A stretch of 64,000 nucleotides of DNA from Acetobacter vaccinii (GTDB taxonomy: Bacteria; Pseudomonadota; Alphaproteobacteria; Acetobacterales; Acetobacteraceae): positions 2,345,001 to 2,409,000 of the forward strand of contig NZ_CP043506.1 of NCBI RefSeq assembly GCF_008365315.1, in the 5' to 3' direction. Positions 1 to 10,277 of the stretch are shown piece by piece; the stretch's first letter is position 1; every line of letters starts with the position of its first letter. Below the pieces are notes generated by a model. That model searched no databases, was not told the origin of the DNA, and saw only the letters and a list, made by a program, of their open reading frames with translations. The translations under genes and the position numbers were made by a program.

Positions 1-42
1 TGCTGCATGCATGATGCATGGATGGTTTCTGTGCATGGTGCG

Positions 43-2780
<2,738 letters not shown>

Positions 2781-2888
2781 TCACTGTCCTAACCGACAGA
2801 CCGTGCACAGAAATCATCCATGCACAACGTCATACACTCACTCTCTCAAAAACCAACCGGTCCACACCACCAAAGGGTGGTCTGGATG

Positions 2889-3006
2889 ACCTGGTGGCTA
2901 TGGCGGGGCGTGTTCCACCCGATCCCATCCCGAACTCGGCCGTGAAAAACCCCAGCGCCTATGATACTGCGGCTTAAGCCGCGGGAAAGTCGGTCGCCGC
3001 CAGGTC
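2889..3006 (+). rRNA. rrf: 5S ribosomal RNA
   Basis: Follows 23S by about 110 bases. The closing stem is formed by CCTGGTGGC at the 5' end and GCCGCCAGG at the 3' end. The internal CGATCCCATCCCGAACTCGG block is diagnostic of 5S rRNA. Ends are accurate to a few bases. Confidence 0.96.
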
Positions 3007-3037
3007 TTCCAAACCACCCTATCAATACATCCTCACC

Positions 3038-3125
<88 letters not shown>

Positions 3126-3140
3126 TAAAATCAATTTGTT

Positions 3141-3163
3141 AGCCCGCTCACAGAGCGGGCTTT
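3141..3163 (+). terminator. Intrinsic terminator after tRNA-fMet
   Basis: Stem AGCCCGCTC / GAGCGGGCT followed by TTT, 27 bases after the tRNA CCA. Probable end of the rrn transcript. A near-identical hairpin follows the truncated tRNA copy at 28264-28286. Confidence 0.85.
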
Positions 3164-3182
3164 CTGCGTTCTGCTCCACGCG

Positions 3183-3209
3183 CAGGATGCGTATAGGATG
3201 CAAACGGGA
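3183..3209 (+). repeat. Integrase arm-type repeat, left end
   Basis: A 27-base segment containing two copies of AGGATGC spaced by 5 bases. It matches 28031-28057 at 25 of 27 positions in the same orientation. It lies 69 bases inside the left tRNA junction, where arm-binding sites of P4-like integrases are expected. Function is inferred from position and repetition only. Confidence 0.55.
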
Positions 3210-3550
3210 GTCGTAGTAGGGCGTAAACGGCCCGCGAAATCACAGCTTCACGATCGCGTGATTTTGAGCGGCTGTAGCACCGGGAACGACTTCGGCAGGT
3301 AACTGATCTCACCATGTCGAACCATACGGCAGGCTGCTGCCGGGATCATCCCAGATACATCCGCGAAAAGAGGACTTCCCTAAGGTGCCGTGGCACCGGG
3401 AATCCTCTCTTTTTTGCTGTCTGGATGAATGCCGATACGGGGGAGGGACGATGACTCCGGTTGGTGCAAGAGGCAGTGTCATCGGGAAGCTATTATGCTG
3501 AGAACTCACGTGTCGTCAGCATTCTGTTCGACGACGCAGATGTAGATATT
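3210..3550. other. Intergenic stretch with a strong hairpin
   Basis: No convincing gene in either strand. It holds a long, nearly perfect hairpin at about 3369-3415 (AGAGGA...TCCTCT with an inner GGTGCC/GGCACC stem) followed by seven T residues on the + strand. This has the form of an intrinsic terminator, although no + strand gene precedes it. It may be the tail of a gene lost when the island formed. Confidence 0.5.
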
Positions 3551-3574
3551 CCTGCTGACCCCGGAGTCAGCAGG
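3551..3574 (-). terminator. Stem-loop downstream of the metallothionein gene
   Basis: Perfect 9-bp stem CCTGCTGAC / GTCAGCAGG with a 6-base loop, 12 bases after the metallothionein stop. There is no clear T-run on the minus strand, so it may stabilise the mRNA end rather than terminate by itself. Confidence 0.5.
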
Positions 3575-3585
3575 AACAGCCCAGA

Positions 3586-3756
3586 TCAGCCGTGACAGGC
3601 GCATCCGGCATGGTGGCATCCGGCTCCATCCTTGTGATGCGTCGCGCAGGCTTCGTCACAATAGATGCGACCATCTTTCTCGACGCCGTTGTTAACGCTG
3701 ACCACGCACACGCAGTCTGGGCAGGCACATTTTACGGATTCAACGGTAACGCTCAT
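3586..3756 (-). CDS. smtA: Bacterial metallothionein (SmtA/BmtA family), 56 aa
   Basis: A small Cys/His-rich protein that would sequester zinc (and cadmium or copper) in thiolate clusters in the cytoplasm. The translation starts MSVTVESVKCACPDCVCVV and ends GCHHAGCACHG. It has nine cysteines, in CxCxxCxC, YCxxxC and GCxxxGCxC arrangements typical of cyanobacterial SmtA and Pseudomonas BmtA, and the family's central IYCDEAC element. Length fits the family (about 55 aa). Its ATG overlaps the stop of the SmtB-like repressor gene by four bases (ATGA), so the two are one translationally coupled operon, preceded by AAGGAG. The repressor and its operator make de-repression by excess zinc likely. It lies right beside a zinc-starvation regulon, which is an unusual pairing. 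Confidence 0.88.
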   Translation of the reverse strand: MSVTVESVKCACPDCVCVVSVNNGVEKDGRIYCDEACATHHKDGAGCHHAGCACHG

Positions 3757-4079
3757 GGGTCTTCTCCTTCGGTAATGGCTTCGTCCACGTCATGCGGTTC
3801 AGTGACGTGTTCGATCATGTTGGTCAGCATCTGCCGGACATGACAGTCCGGCAGGTCATAGAACACCTGCTTGCCGTGACGTGTGCCTTTGAGCAGACGC
3901 GCACTGCGGAGCAGACGGAGATGATGCGACGTCAATGAAGGACTGAGGTCCAGCGTGTCCGCAATATCTCCAACGCTCATGGGCTGAGAGAGGCATGATG
4001 CGACAATCCGCAAGCGGTTCGGATCGCCAAGGAGGCGGAACATTTCTCCGAGTTCAGTGGCATGATCAGCAGTCAGCAT
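3753..4079 (-). CDS. ArsR/SmtB-family zinc-sensing repressor
   Basis: Winged-helix metalloregulator of 108 aa. Core HTH around residues 37-62 (SVGDIADTLDLSPSLTSHHL). The C-terminal alpha5 helix carries Asp78, His80, His91 and Glu94. This has exactly the DxH-x10-HxxE spacing of the Synechococcus SmtB alpha5 zinc site (D104, H106, H117, E120), so zinc (or cobalt) sensing is the best guess. The start at 4079 is chosen because the candidate operator lies immediately upstream. A longer in-frame start would place coding sequence over the operator. It is co-transcribed with the metallothionein gene through an ATGA overlap. By family logic it represses its own operon and is released from DNA by excess zinc. 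Confidence 0.85.
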   Translation of the reverse strand: MLTADHATELGEMFRLLGDPNRLRIVASCLSQPMSVGDIADTLDLSPSLTSHHLRLLRSARLLKGTRHGKQVFYDLPDCHVRQMLTNMIEHVTEPHDVDEAITEGEDP

Positions 4080-4093
4080 CGTTATTCCCAAAC

Positions 4094-4114
4094 ACATGAA
4101 CATGTATTCATATA
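4094..4114. promoter_or_regulatory. ArsR/SmtB-type operator
   Basis: Imperfect inverted repeat ATGAACA-TG-TATTCAT with an AT-rich flank, closely resembling the 12-2-12 operators of SmtB, ZiaR and CzrA (TGAACA...TATTCA). It sits 15 bases upstream of the repressor ATG on the minus strand, where it would block the promoter. Binding is inferred from the motif match. Confidence 0.7.
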
Positions 4115-4203
4115 TCGGTGTGAGGAGAGGGGTGCAAGCATTTTCGTCATAGGAATGATGGCGGAAAGCCGGAAAGAGGAAATGACGACGCGCGCGCCGC
4201 CGC

Positions 4204-5937
4204 TCACTGTGATGGAGCGAAAACCTGAAGATCAATCGTCACAGGATGGCGTTCCTGTAGCGTGATCCGATGCGTGACGGACACAATTGTTACTGACGGG
4301 ATATGGTCGCGCAGGAGGTCATAGAGCTGGTTTTCAGAAGCGGCATCAAGATTCGATGTCGATTCATCCAGAAACACCCATGCCGGCTGGTTCAGCAGGA
4401 CGCGACCAAACATCAGACGTTGCTGCTCTCCCGGCGACAGCCGTTCAGCCCATCTGGCCTCGGTATCCCGATCATCGATCAGGGCCGACAGGCCGACCTG
4501 CGCGAGGACGGAGTAAAGACGATCATCGGAAACGGTCTCGGGGGAGCGGGGATAGCATAGGGTGGCGCGCAGGGTTCCAAGAGGAAGGTATGGGCTTTGC
4601 GGAACGAACATCATCTCCTCCGCAGGCAGTCGTATTGTGCCGCTGGTGAACGGCCAGACACCGGCGAGCGTGCGTAAAAGAGTCGATTTTCCGAGACCTG
4701 ATGGCCCTAACAGGACAATATCATGTCCTTTGGGCAATGTTATGTTTACCGACGACAGAAGCACCGAATCATCCGGACGGTATATATCCAGATTATCAGT
4801 CACAATGTCGCACACGGTCGGCGTAATGTCGCGCGTGGTTTTCCCGATGCCGACGGACGCACGATCCATCGTGCGCTGGAAAGTGGCCAGACGAGTGACA
4901 TTGGCCCGCCACTCAGTAAGTGACGCGTAGGAGGACCAGATCCATCCGAGTGCGTCCTCGACGCGGGAAAAAGCCTGCACAAGCTGCATCAGCGTACCGA
5001 AGGTGATCTTGCCAGCGAAATAGCGGATTGATCCGACGAGAAGAGCAAAATTTCCTGATAATGTTCCCAGACCATCCGTCAGGAATCCAAGCCATTTGGC
5101 GCGTTTCATAATCCCGAGGCAGTTGTCGTAGATGACGTCGAATTTCCCGATCAGAAGACGCTTCTCATGATTGGCCCCATCACTGAGAGCGATGCTGGCC
5201 GCGTGATCGCGGATATGAACCAGACTGTACCGGAAGTCGGCTTCCGCTTTCTGCTGGGCGATCCGCAGTGGAATCAGGCGACGACCCGTCAGATGCGTGA
5301 CGGCCGACGCAAAGAGAGAATAAAGAAGGGCGATCCACAGGAAATAGCCTGGGATACGCACGCCGAATATCGAGATCGCACCTGACAGCACCCAGAGTAG
5401 GCCGACATAGCTGAACAAAGTGACAAGCCGTGACACGATGTCGAGGAACTGTGCCAAGGTGTCGCGCACGAAACCGTCGATATCTTCCTGGATGCGCTGA
5501 TCGGGATTATCGCCAACAGCGGTCAGACCGGTTTCCTCTATGGCAATCCGGAAAGCGACGTTCTGGTCAAGCCACTGACTGACCATACGATGTGTGAGCC
5601 AGCGCCGCCAGCGCAGTTGCAGCAATTGTTGCAGGTAGGTGGCGTACACCGCCGCCAGCAGGGTAGGAACGGCGATGATGAAGAAGCCGGGGATCAGCAT
5701 CGTCGGGGTGCGAACGAACCAGAACAGACCACGCAGGAAGGATGTGACGTCCCGCTGCTGCAGCGCGGTATAGAAAATATTCCGCGAAAACGATTGCAGC
5801 ACATCCGCTCCCACGAGCAGAAGGGTCAGCCCCAGTACGACGCCAAGCAAACCCCACGCAGACTTTCGTTCATCCGAGGTGAAATAGGGGCGGCTCAGGT
5901 ACCAGAGATCCGCGAGAGCAGCGCCTAGTCCTCTCAT
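4204..5937 (-). CDS. YddA/SbmA-like ABC transporter, fused permease-ATPase
   Basis: 577-residue half-transporter. An N-terminal SbmA/BacA-like membrane domain (several hydrophobic segments between residues 25 and 320) is followed by an ATP-binding domain with Walker A GPSGLGKST (about residue 413), signature LSPGEQQR and Walker B WVFLDES. The family (YddA, Rv1819c, ABCD-type) moves peptides, cobalamin or other bulky hydrophilic compounds. Direction and substrate cannot be read from sequence. The ATG overlaps the thrS stop by four bases (ATGA), making it the fourth gene of the DUF1826-zur-thrS operon and so probably zinc-repressed. A role in acquiring a metal-ligand complex or cobalamin during zinc shortage is speculation from context. 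Confidence 0.85.
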   Translation of the reverse strand: MRGLGAALADLWYLSRPYFTSDERKSAWGLLGVVLGLTLLLVGADVLQSFSRNIFYTALQQRDVTSFLRGLFWFVRTPTMLIPGFFIIAVPTLLAAVYATYLQQLLQLRWRRWLTHRMVSQWLDQNVAFRIAIEETGLTAVGDNPDQRIQEDIDGFVRDTLAQFLDIVSRLVTLFSYVGLLWVLSGAISIFGVRIPGYFLWIALLYSLFASAVTHLTGRRLIPLRIAQQKAEADFRYSLVHIRDHAASIALSDGANHEKRLLIGKFDVIYDNCLGIMKRAKWLGFLTDGLGTLSGNFALLVGSIRYFAGKITFGTLMQLVQAFSRVEDALGWIWSSYASLTEWRANVTRLATFQRTMDRASVGIGKTTRDITPTVCDIVTDNLDIYRPDDSVLLSSVNITLPKGHDIVLLGPSGLGKSTLLRTLAGVWPFTSGTIRLPAEEMMFVPQSPYLPLGTLRATLCYPRSPETVSDDRLYSVLAQVGLSALIDDRDTEARWAERLSPGEQQRLMFGRVLLNQPAWVFLDESTSNLDAASENQLYDLLRDHIPSVTIVSVTHRITLQERHPVTIDLQVFAPSQ

Positions 5938-7811
5938 GTGCCAAAGACCTGGGACAGGCGGGAGCGGGAGGCGTCAGCCAGCAGGTTGATGGCCGTTTCC
6001 ATAGCTATTGTTGGTGCATCCGGGTTTCCATACTCCCGGATGGAGACGGTTCCCGCCTGCGCTTCTTTCTTCCCGACGATCAGCAGTACGGGTACTTTCG
6101 CGAGACTGTGTTCACGGATCTTATAGGCAATTTTCTCGTTACGCAGATCGGGTACCACGCGGATGCCAAGCTGGCGGAGTGCTTTGATCAGATCGTCCGC
6201 GTAATCGTCTGCGGCGGCGGTGATTGTCGCCACAACGACCTGAACGGGAGCGAGCCAGAAGGGCAGATGGCCGGCATGGTGTTCAAGGAGAATGCCGATG
6301 AAACGTTCCAGCGAACCGAACAGGGCGCGGTGCAGCATGACGGGCGGATGCTTGTCCCCATCCGCGCCGACATAATGCGCGTCCAGACGCTGAGGCAGAT
6401 TGAGATCGACCTGCACGGTACCGCACTGCCAGTCTCGTCCGATTGCATCACGCAGTACGAATTCCAGCTTGGGGCCGTAAAAGGCGCCTTCCCCCGGATT
6501 GCGCGTGTAGGAAAGGCCCGAAGCTTCGACCCCGCGCCGTAACGCGTCCTCTGAGCGATCCCAGATCTCGTCCGATCCGACACGTTTTTCGGGCCGGTCG
6601 GAGAATTTGATACGGACATCGTTGAAGCCAAAATCTTTATAGATCGAAAGCACGAGATGGCAGATCCGCTGCGTCTCAGCTTCCATCTGCTCCGGCGTGC
6701 AGAAAATATGCGCGTCATCCTGCGTAAATGCCCGCACGCGCATGAGGCCATGCAGCGCCCCTGACGGTTCGAAGCGGTGGACCTTGCCGAATTCAGCCAT
6801 CCGCAGGGGCAGGTCACGATAACTCTTCAGGCCATGACGGAAAACCTGCACACCACCAGGGCAATTCATAGGTTTGAGAGCATAGGTGCGGCCTTCGGTT
6901 TCGGTGGTGAACATGTTCTCCCCGAATTTTTCCCAGTGGCCGGAAGCCTGCCAGAGAGACAGATCCATAATGTCGGGCGTATTGATCTCTACATAGTTCT
7001 CGTCCTGCTGGCGCGCGCGTAAATAAGCAAGAAGCGCCTGGAACAGTGTCCAGCCGTTTGGATGCCAGAATACTGCTCCCGGTGCTTCAGGCTGGAAATG
7101 GAACAGATCCATCTCACGCCCGAGACGGCGATGATCACGGCGTGCCGCTTCTTCCTGGCGCTGCTCCCACGCCGCAAGTTCGTCCGCATCACGACAGGCC
7201 GTGCCATGAATCCGCTGTAGCATCGGATTGTTCCGGTCACCTTTCCAGTAGGCACCGGCTGTGCCGAGAAGCCGAAAGGCGTGTCCGATCTGCTCGGTGC
7301 TAGCGAGATGTGGCCCCCGGCAGAGATCGACGAAGTTGCCCTGTCGGTAAAAGTTCAGGATAGCATCAGCAGGTAGGGACCGGATGATCTCCGCCTTGTA
7401 GGGCTGTCGGTTCTCCTGACACCAGGCAAGTGCGCTCTCACGCGTCCATTCTTCCCGGATGATCGCTTCGTCCCGATCGACAATCTCGTGCATACGGGCT
7501 TCGATCCGCACGAGATCATCATCTGTGAAAGGGCGCTCAACAGCGAAGTCATAGAAAAATCCCTGCTCCGTGGCTGGTCCTGTCGCAAGGGCGGTGCCGG
7601 GAAAGAGTTCGCTGACGGCCTGCGCCAGAACATGGGCGGTGTCATGCCGGATCAGGGAAAGCGCATCGGCGTCCGACCGGAAAACAGGCTCAGAAGGTCG
7701 GTCGCCTGACATGATTGCCGAAAGGTCGGAGAGAGCGCCGTCCACACGCCGGGCGAGAACGTCCTTTGGAGAATGTGATGCGGAACGGGAAGCGATGGTG
7801 GTCGATGACAT
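5934..7811 (-). CDS. thrS: Threonyl-tRNA synthetase paralogue with truncated TGS domain
   Basis: Charges tRNA-Thr. The editing domain is intact (His56/His60 in RHDTAH; Cys and His in VDLCRGPH). The class II core keeps all three catalytic zinc ligands (Cys of MNCPG, His of QDDAHIF, His of MLHRALFG), so it is not a zinc-free enzyme. The N-terminus is shorter than usual: only the second half of the TGS domain is recognisable (VDGALSDL then ADALSLIRHD). Start 7811 is preferred. An alternative ATG at 7856 overlaps the zur stop (ATGA) and adds 15 residues without restoring TGS. Zur-controlled second ThrRS genes are known in other bacteria, where they back up the housekeeping enzyme in low zinc. The housekeeping thrS should lie elsewhere in the genome. 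Confidence 0.9.
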   Translation of the reverse strand: MSSTTIASRSASHSPKDVLARRVDGALSDLSAIMSGDRPSEPVFRSDADALSLIRHDTAHVLAQAVSELFPGTALATGPATEQGFFYDFAVERPFTDDDLVRIEARMHEIVDRDEAIIREEWTRESALAWCQENRQPYKAEIIRSLPADAILNFYRQGNFVDLCRGPHLASTEQIGHAFRLLGTAGAYWKGDRNNPMLQRIHGTACRDADELAAWEQRQEEAARRDHRRLGREMDLFHFQPEAPGAVFWHPNGWTLFQALLAYLRARQQDENYVEINTPDIMDLSLWQASGHWEKFGENMFTTETEGRTYALKPMNCPGGVQVFRHGLKSYRDLPLRMAEFGKVHRFEPSGALHGLMRVRAFTQDDAHIFCTPEQMEAETQRICHLVLSIYKDFGFNDVRIKFSDRPEKRVGSDEIWDRSEDALRRGVEASGLSYTRNPGEGAFYGPKLEFVLRDAIGRDWQCGTVQVDLNLPQRLDAHYVGADGDKHPPVMLHRALFGSLERFIGILLEHHAGHLPFWLAPVQVVVATITAAADDYADDLIKALRQLGIRVVPDLRNEKIAYKIREHSLAKVPVLLIVGKKEAQAGTVSIREYGNPDAPTIAMETAINLLADASRSRLSQVFGT

Positions 7812-7852
7812 GGGAGAACCTTGACGAAGAAGGGCGATGAGAGGGCAGCGGC

Positions 7853-8359
7853 TCATTTGGGGGCGCGTGTCGGAAGATCGTTCTGTTGGGGGCGTTGCAA
7901 CGCGGACGAGAAAGAAGGACACGTACTGCACTGCGCGCAGACGCCCTGCACTTCCATCACCCGGTGCCTGACCTGGAATCCAAGGGTCTCGGCTGCGCTG
8001 TCGATCTGCTGGCACGATGACGTGGTTTCCACCGCCTGAGCGGCACCACATCGATCGCAGATACAGTAGACGAGGCGCGACGGATCGCCTGTCCGGATCC
8101 GCACGAAGGCATTTCGACTTTCGAGCCGCCCGACGAGCCCGTCAGCGATCAGCTTTTCCAGGGCTCTATAAATTGTAGGCGGGGCAACGCGACGGCGATC
8201 CGGATGACTGACACACCGGAGGATATCATAAGCCGATAACGGCAAATCTGTCTTAGTCAGCGCGTCGAGCACATCACTCAGCAAAGAGGTGGTCCGGCCA
8301 TTTGGGGTATTGGAAACCTGATGGACGCCGCGAGAAGGGTGCGTGACATGTTCTTTCAT
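7853..8359 (-). CDS. zur: Zur, Fur-family zinc uptake regulator
   Basis: 168 residues with the Fur fold: N-terminal winged helix (DILRCVSHPDRRRVAPPTIY with YRAL recognition region) and a dimerisation domain holding two CxxC pairs, CDRCG and CAQC, for the structural zinc. Fur proper would not be expected in this setting. The family assignment as Zur rests on the neighbouring COG0523, thrS, hisI and gamma-CA genes and on the Zur-type palindrome at 9101-9117. Start ATG overlaps the DUF1826 stop (ATGA). It lies in the operon it probably controls, so it is likely autoregulated: zinc-bound Zur represses both divergent operons. Confidence 0.88.
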   Translation of the reverse strand: MKEHVTHPSRGVHQVSNTPNGRTTSLLSDVLDALTKTDLPLSAYDILRCVSHPDRRRVAPPTIYRALEKLIADGLVGRLESRNAFVRIRTGDPSRLVYCICDRCGAAQAVETTSSCQQIDSAAETLGFQVRHRVMEVQGVCAQCSTCPSFSSALQRPQQNDLPTRAPK

Positions 8360-9063
8360 CGGGAAACCGTATCCATCACAAGGATTGGCCCCGGAATCGC
8401 ACCGTTTGGGTCACTGGCCGGGAGACGATGGAGGCAGCCAGGTTCGCCTTCAGCAGCTCCCTTGATAAACGCAACGGCGAAAGGCGACAGGGTACTGACG
8501 ATGCCGCTCTTCGGGTCCTGATTGCTGCACCATTCCGCCCCAGTGCGCCCATAGCCGCAGATCAGCCTGAGCGCATCAGGAGGAAGCTCGAATATTGCAT
8601 CACTACTGAGGGAGGCCATCAGTCGGATGTGCTGTCGGATGCCTCCCGTCAAAGCAGCGAACAGAGAGGATAGATCCACGACATCCGTCAGAATGACGGG
8701 AGGCCAATCCTGAAGCACAGCCGGGGTTGCAAGGTAATCCGCGATCTCCGAAGGCATGCCGGTGAGAGTGAGAGGAGACGGGGAGCCCGACCAGCCTGTG
8801 ACCGACTTCTCCCAAGCTGCTGGCACCCTGCGGCCCCATACGACCATATCAACATCGGGCCGTTGCAGATCCATCACGACGGCCGCGTGGGAACAGGCGA
8901 CTACATGGGGTGTGGGACAGCCAAGAGCGGCGTCTTCTGGTGTATCGACTTTCGCTGCGGGCCAACTCTCCATGAACAGCATGACACCGGGACTCTCCTG
9001 CGGCGCACGCGCTGACAGGGGCATGTTCATTGAGACGGGATGTTGCTGTGTGGAAGACGGCAT
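8356..9063 (-). CDS. DUF1826 family protein of the Zur regulon
   Basis: 235 residues, function unknown. The C-terminal half shows the family pattern LRLICGYGRTGAEW, a V-FIKG element, LHRLPAS and a final ILVMD strand. DUF1826 genes are often found beside COG0523 GTPases and Zur in Proteobacteria, which fits here. The Cys/His/Asp cluster that I recall just before the LRL strand in other members is replaced here (IFELPPDALRL), so a metal-binding function may have been lost; this comparison is from memory. It is the first gene of the leftward operon, 37 bases from the Zur palindrome. The ATG at 9063 has a poorly spaced ribosome binding site. Met12 or Met14 are possible alternatives. Confidence 0.72.
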   Translation of the reverse strand: MPSSTQQHPVSMNMPLSARAPQESPGVMLFMESWPAAKVDTPEDAALGCPTPHVVACSHAAVVMDLQRPDVDMVVWGRRVPAAWEKSVTGWSGSPSPLTLTGMPSEIADYLATPAVLQDWPPVILTDVVDLSSLFAALTGGIRQHIRLMASLSSDAIFELPPDALRLICGYGRTGAEWCSNQDPKSGIVSTLSPFAVAFIKGAAEGEPGCLHRLPASDPNGAIPGPILVMDTVSR

Positions 9064-9100
9064 GGCTCCAGCGCTTGACGAGAGGTGGGCGATGTTCGTA

Positions 9101-9117
9101 ATGTTATATTATAACAT
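9101..9117. promoter_or_regulatory. Zur box between divergent operons
   Basis: Perfect 17-base palindrome ATGTTATATTATAACAT (odd centre), matching the TGTTATA-n-TATAACA type Zur operators of Alphaproteobacteria. It lies 37 bases from the DUF1826 start and 29 bases from the folE start, so one bound Zur dimer pair would shut both promoters. The flanking AACAT extends the right arm. Motif recognition is from sequence. Occupancy is inferred. Confidence 0.88.
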
Positions 9118-9146
9118 AACATAGTCAATGTCGGGACGAGGGTTGA

Positions 9147-9758
9147 ATGGACACACTGATTGAAACGCCCCGGAAAATGCGGGCACGCCCGACACGGGCT
9201 CAGGCAGAAGAAGCCGTACGGACTCTGCTTGCCTGGACTGGTGATGATCCCGATCGCGAGGGGCTGGTCGGCACGCCCGATCGCGTGGTGCGGGCCTATG
9301 AGGAGTTTTTCGAGGGGTATCAGGATGATCCGGTTGCTCTTCTGGAGCGGACCTTCGCAGAGACCGGAAACTACAATGAAATGGTGGTACTGCGCGACAT
9401 CCGGCTGGAATCCCATTGTGAACATCATATCATTCCACTGATTGGTAAGGCGCATGTGGCTTACCTGCCTGACAGGCGGGTGGTCGGCATCAGCAAGCTG
9501 GCGCGTCTTGTAGACGTCTTCGCCCATCGCCTTCAGATTCAGGAAAAACTGACAGCCCAGATCGCCGACACGATCCAGAGCGTTCTGCAGCCGCGCGGCG
9601 TTGCGGTCGTGATCGACGCGGCGCACCAGTGCATGACCACACGTGGGGTGCATAAGCCGGGCGTGAGCATGGTCACCAGTCGCCTGCTAGGCGAGTTCGA
9701 GACCTCGGAACCCTTACGTCGCCAGTTCTTCGCTATGGCGGGAATAGGGGGCGTATGA
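9147..9758 (+). CDS. folE: GTP cyclohydrolase I (FolE1 type)
   Basis: Converts GTP to 7,8-dihydroneopterin triphosphate, first step of folate (and pterin) synthesis. 203 aa, normal length. The zinc ligands of the classical enzyme are all present: Cys91 and His94 in SHCEHH and Cys162 in [13 protein letters not shown]. So this is the zinc-dependent type, not the metal-flexible FolE2 that many Zur regulons carry. It is the first gene of the rightward operon, with GAGGG upstream of the ATG and the Zur palindrome before that. Its stop overlaps hisI (ATGA). A Zur-controlled extra copy of a zinc enzyme would raise its level or give a higher-affinity version in low zinc. That is inference. Confidence 0.93.
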   Translation: MDTLIETPRKMRARPTRAQAEEAVRTLLAWTGDDPDREGLVGTPDRVVRAYEEFFEGYQDDPVALLERTFAETGNYNEMVVLRDIRLESHCEHHIIPLIGKAHVAYLPDRRVVGISKLARLVDVFAHRLQIQEKLTAQIADTIQSVLQPRGVAVVIDAAHQCMTTRGVHKPGVSMVTSRLLGEFETSEPLRRQFFAMAGIGGV

Positions 9759-10264
9759 TGGGCGAAGCTCTCCCTTCTGCATCAACAGCGTTCCAACCTC
9801 GTGTCTCTATCGAGCAGGTCGAGGAAGGAACCGATCTCGCCCCGCGTTTCGACGTCAGGGGACTGCTGACCGTGGTCACGACGGACGCAGAGAGTGGGGA
9901 TGTGATGATGGTCGGCGTCATGAACGCCGAGGCGCTCGCCCTCACCATCGAAACCCGCGAGGCGCATTACTGGAGCCGAAGTCGCCAGTGCCTCTGGAGG
10001 AAAGGGGCTACGAGCGGGCTGATCCAGCATGTCATCGAAATGCGGATCGACGACGATCAGGACGCGGTCTGGTTGCGCGTGCGCACTGCGGGCACAGGAG
10101 CGAACTGCCATGTGGGTTATCGAAGCTGTTTTTACCGGCGTGTCGATCTCCCTGCTGATGAAGTCGTTTCGGCGTCATTGGCTGAACTCGTCTTTTGCGA
10201 AACGCACAAGACCTTCGATCCGGTCGTCGTCTATGGCGACGTCCCGAACCCGACGCAGCTCTAG
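9755..10264 (+). CDS. hisI: Phosphoribosyl-AMP cyclohydrolase paralogue (HisI2-like)
   Basis: Third step of histidine synthesis, opening the PR-AMP ring. Family core is clear: [37 protein letters not shown], and [13 protein letters not shown]. In standard HisI the first of three catalytic zinc cysteines lies in a DCD motif. Here it reads Asp99-Asp100-Asp101, so that cysteine is replaced by Asp100, while Cys118 and Cys125 and the magnesium aspartates remain. Loss of zinc ligands is described for Zur-regulated HisI paralogues (Haas and co-workers, COG0523 comparative genomics). The N-terminal extension of about 30 residues is unusual. It overlaps folE by ATGA, and the COG0523 gene follows 13 bases later. 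Confidence 0.9.
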   Translation: MMGEALPSASTAFQPRVSIEQVEEGTDLAPRFDVRGLLTVVTTDAESGDVMMVGVMNAEALALTIETREAHYWSRSRQCLWRKGATSGLIQHVIEMRIDDDQDAVWLRVRTAGTGANCHVGYRSCFYRRVDLPADEVVSASLAELVFCETHKTFDPVVVYGDVPNPTQL

Positions 10265-10277
10265 AGGAGAAACACCT

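Noticed and set aside
3369..3415. Riboswitch or small RNA at the strong hairpin
   Set aside because: The T-run and simple stem fit a terminator, and no conserved riboswitch core was recognised.
5590..5928. Plus-strand open frame opposite the ABC transporter
   Set aside because: Antisense shadow; composition is Gln/Arg-rich as expected from reverse reading of a membrane domain.
7812..8051. N-terminally extended ThrRS start
   Set aside because: The extension overlaps zur in another frame, has low complexity unlike ThrRS and does not supply the missing TGS half.
10029..10277. Upstream extension of the COG0523 GTPase
   Set aside because: It overlaps hisI out of frame; the ATG at 10278 has a good ribosome binding site and starts the Walker A domain normally.
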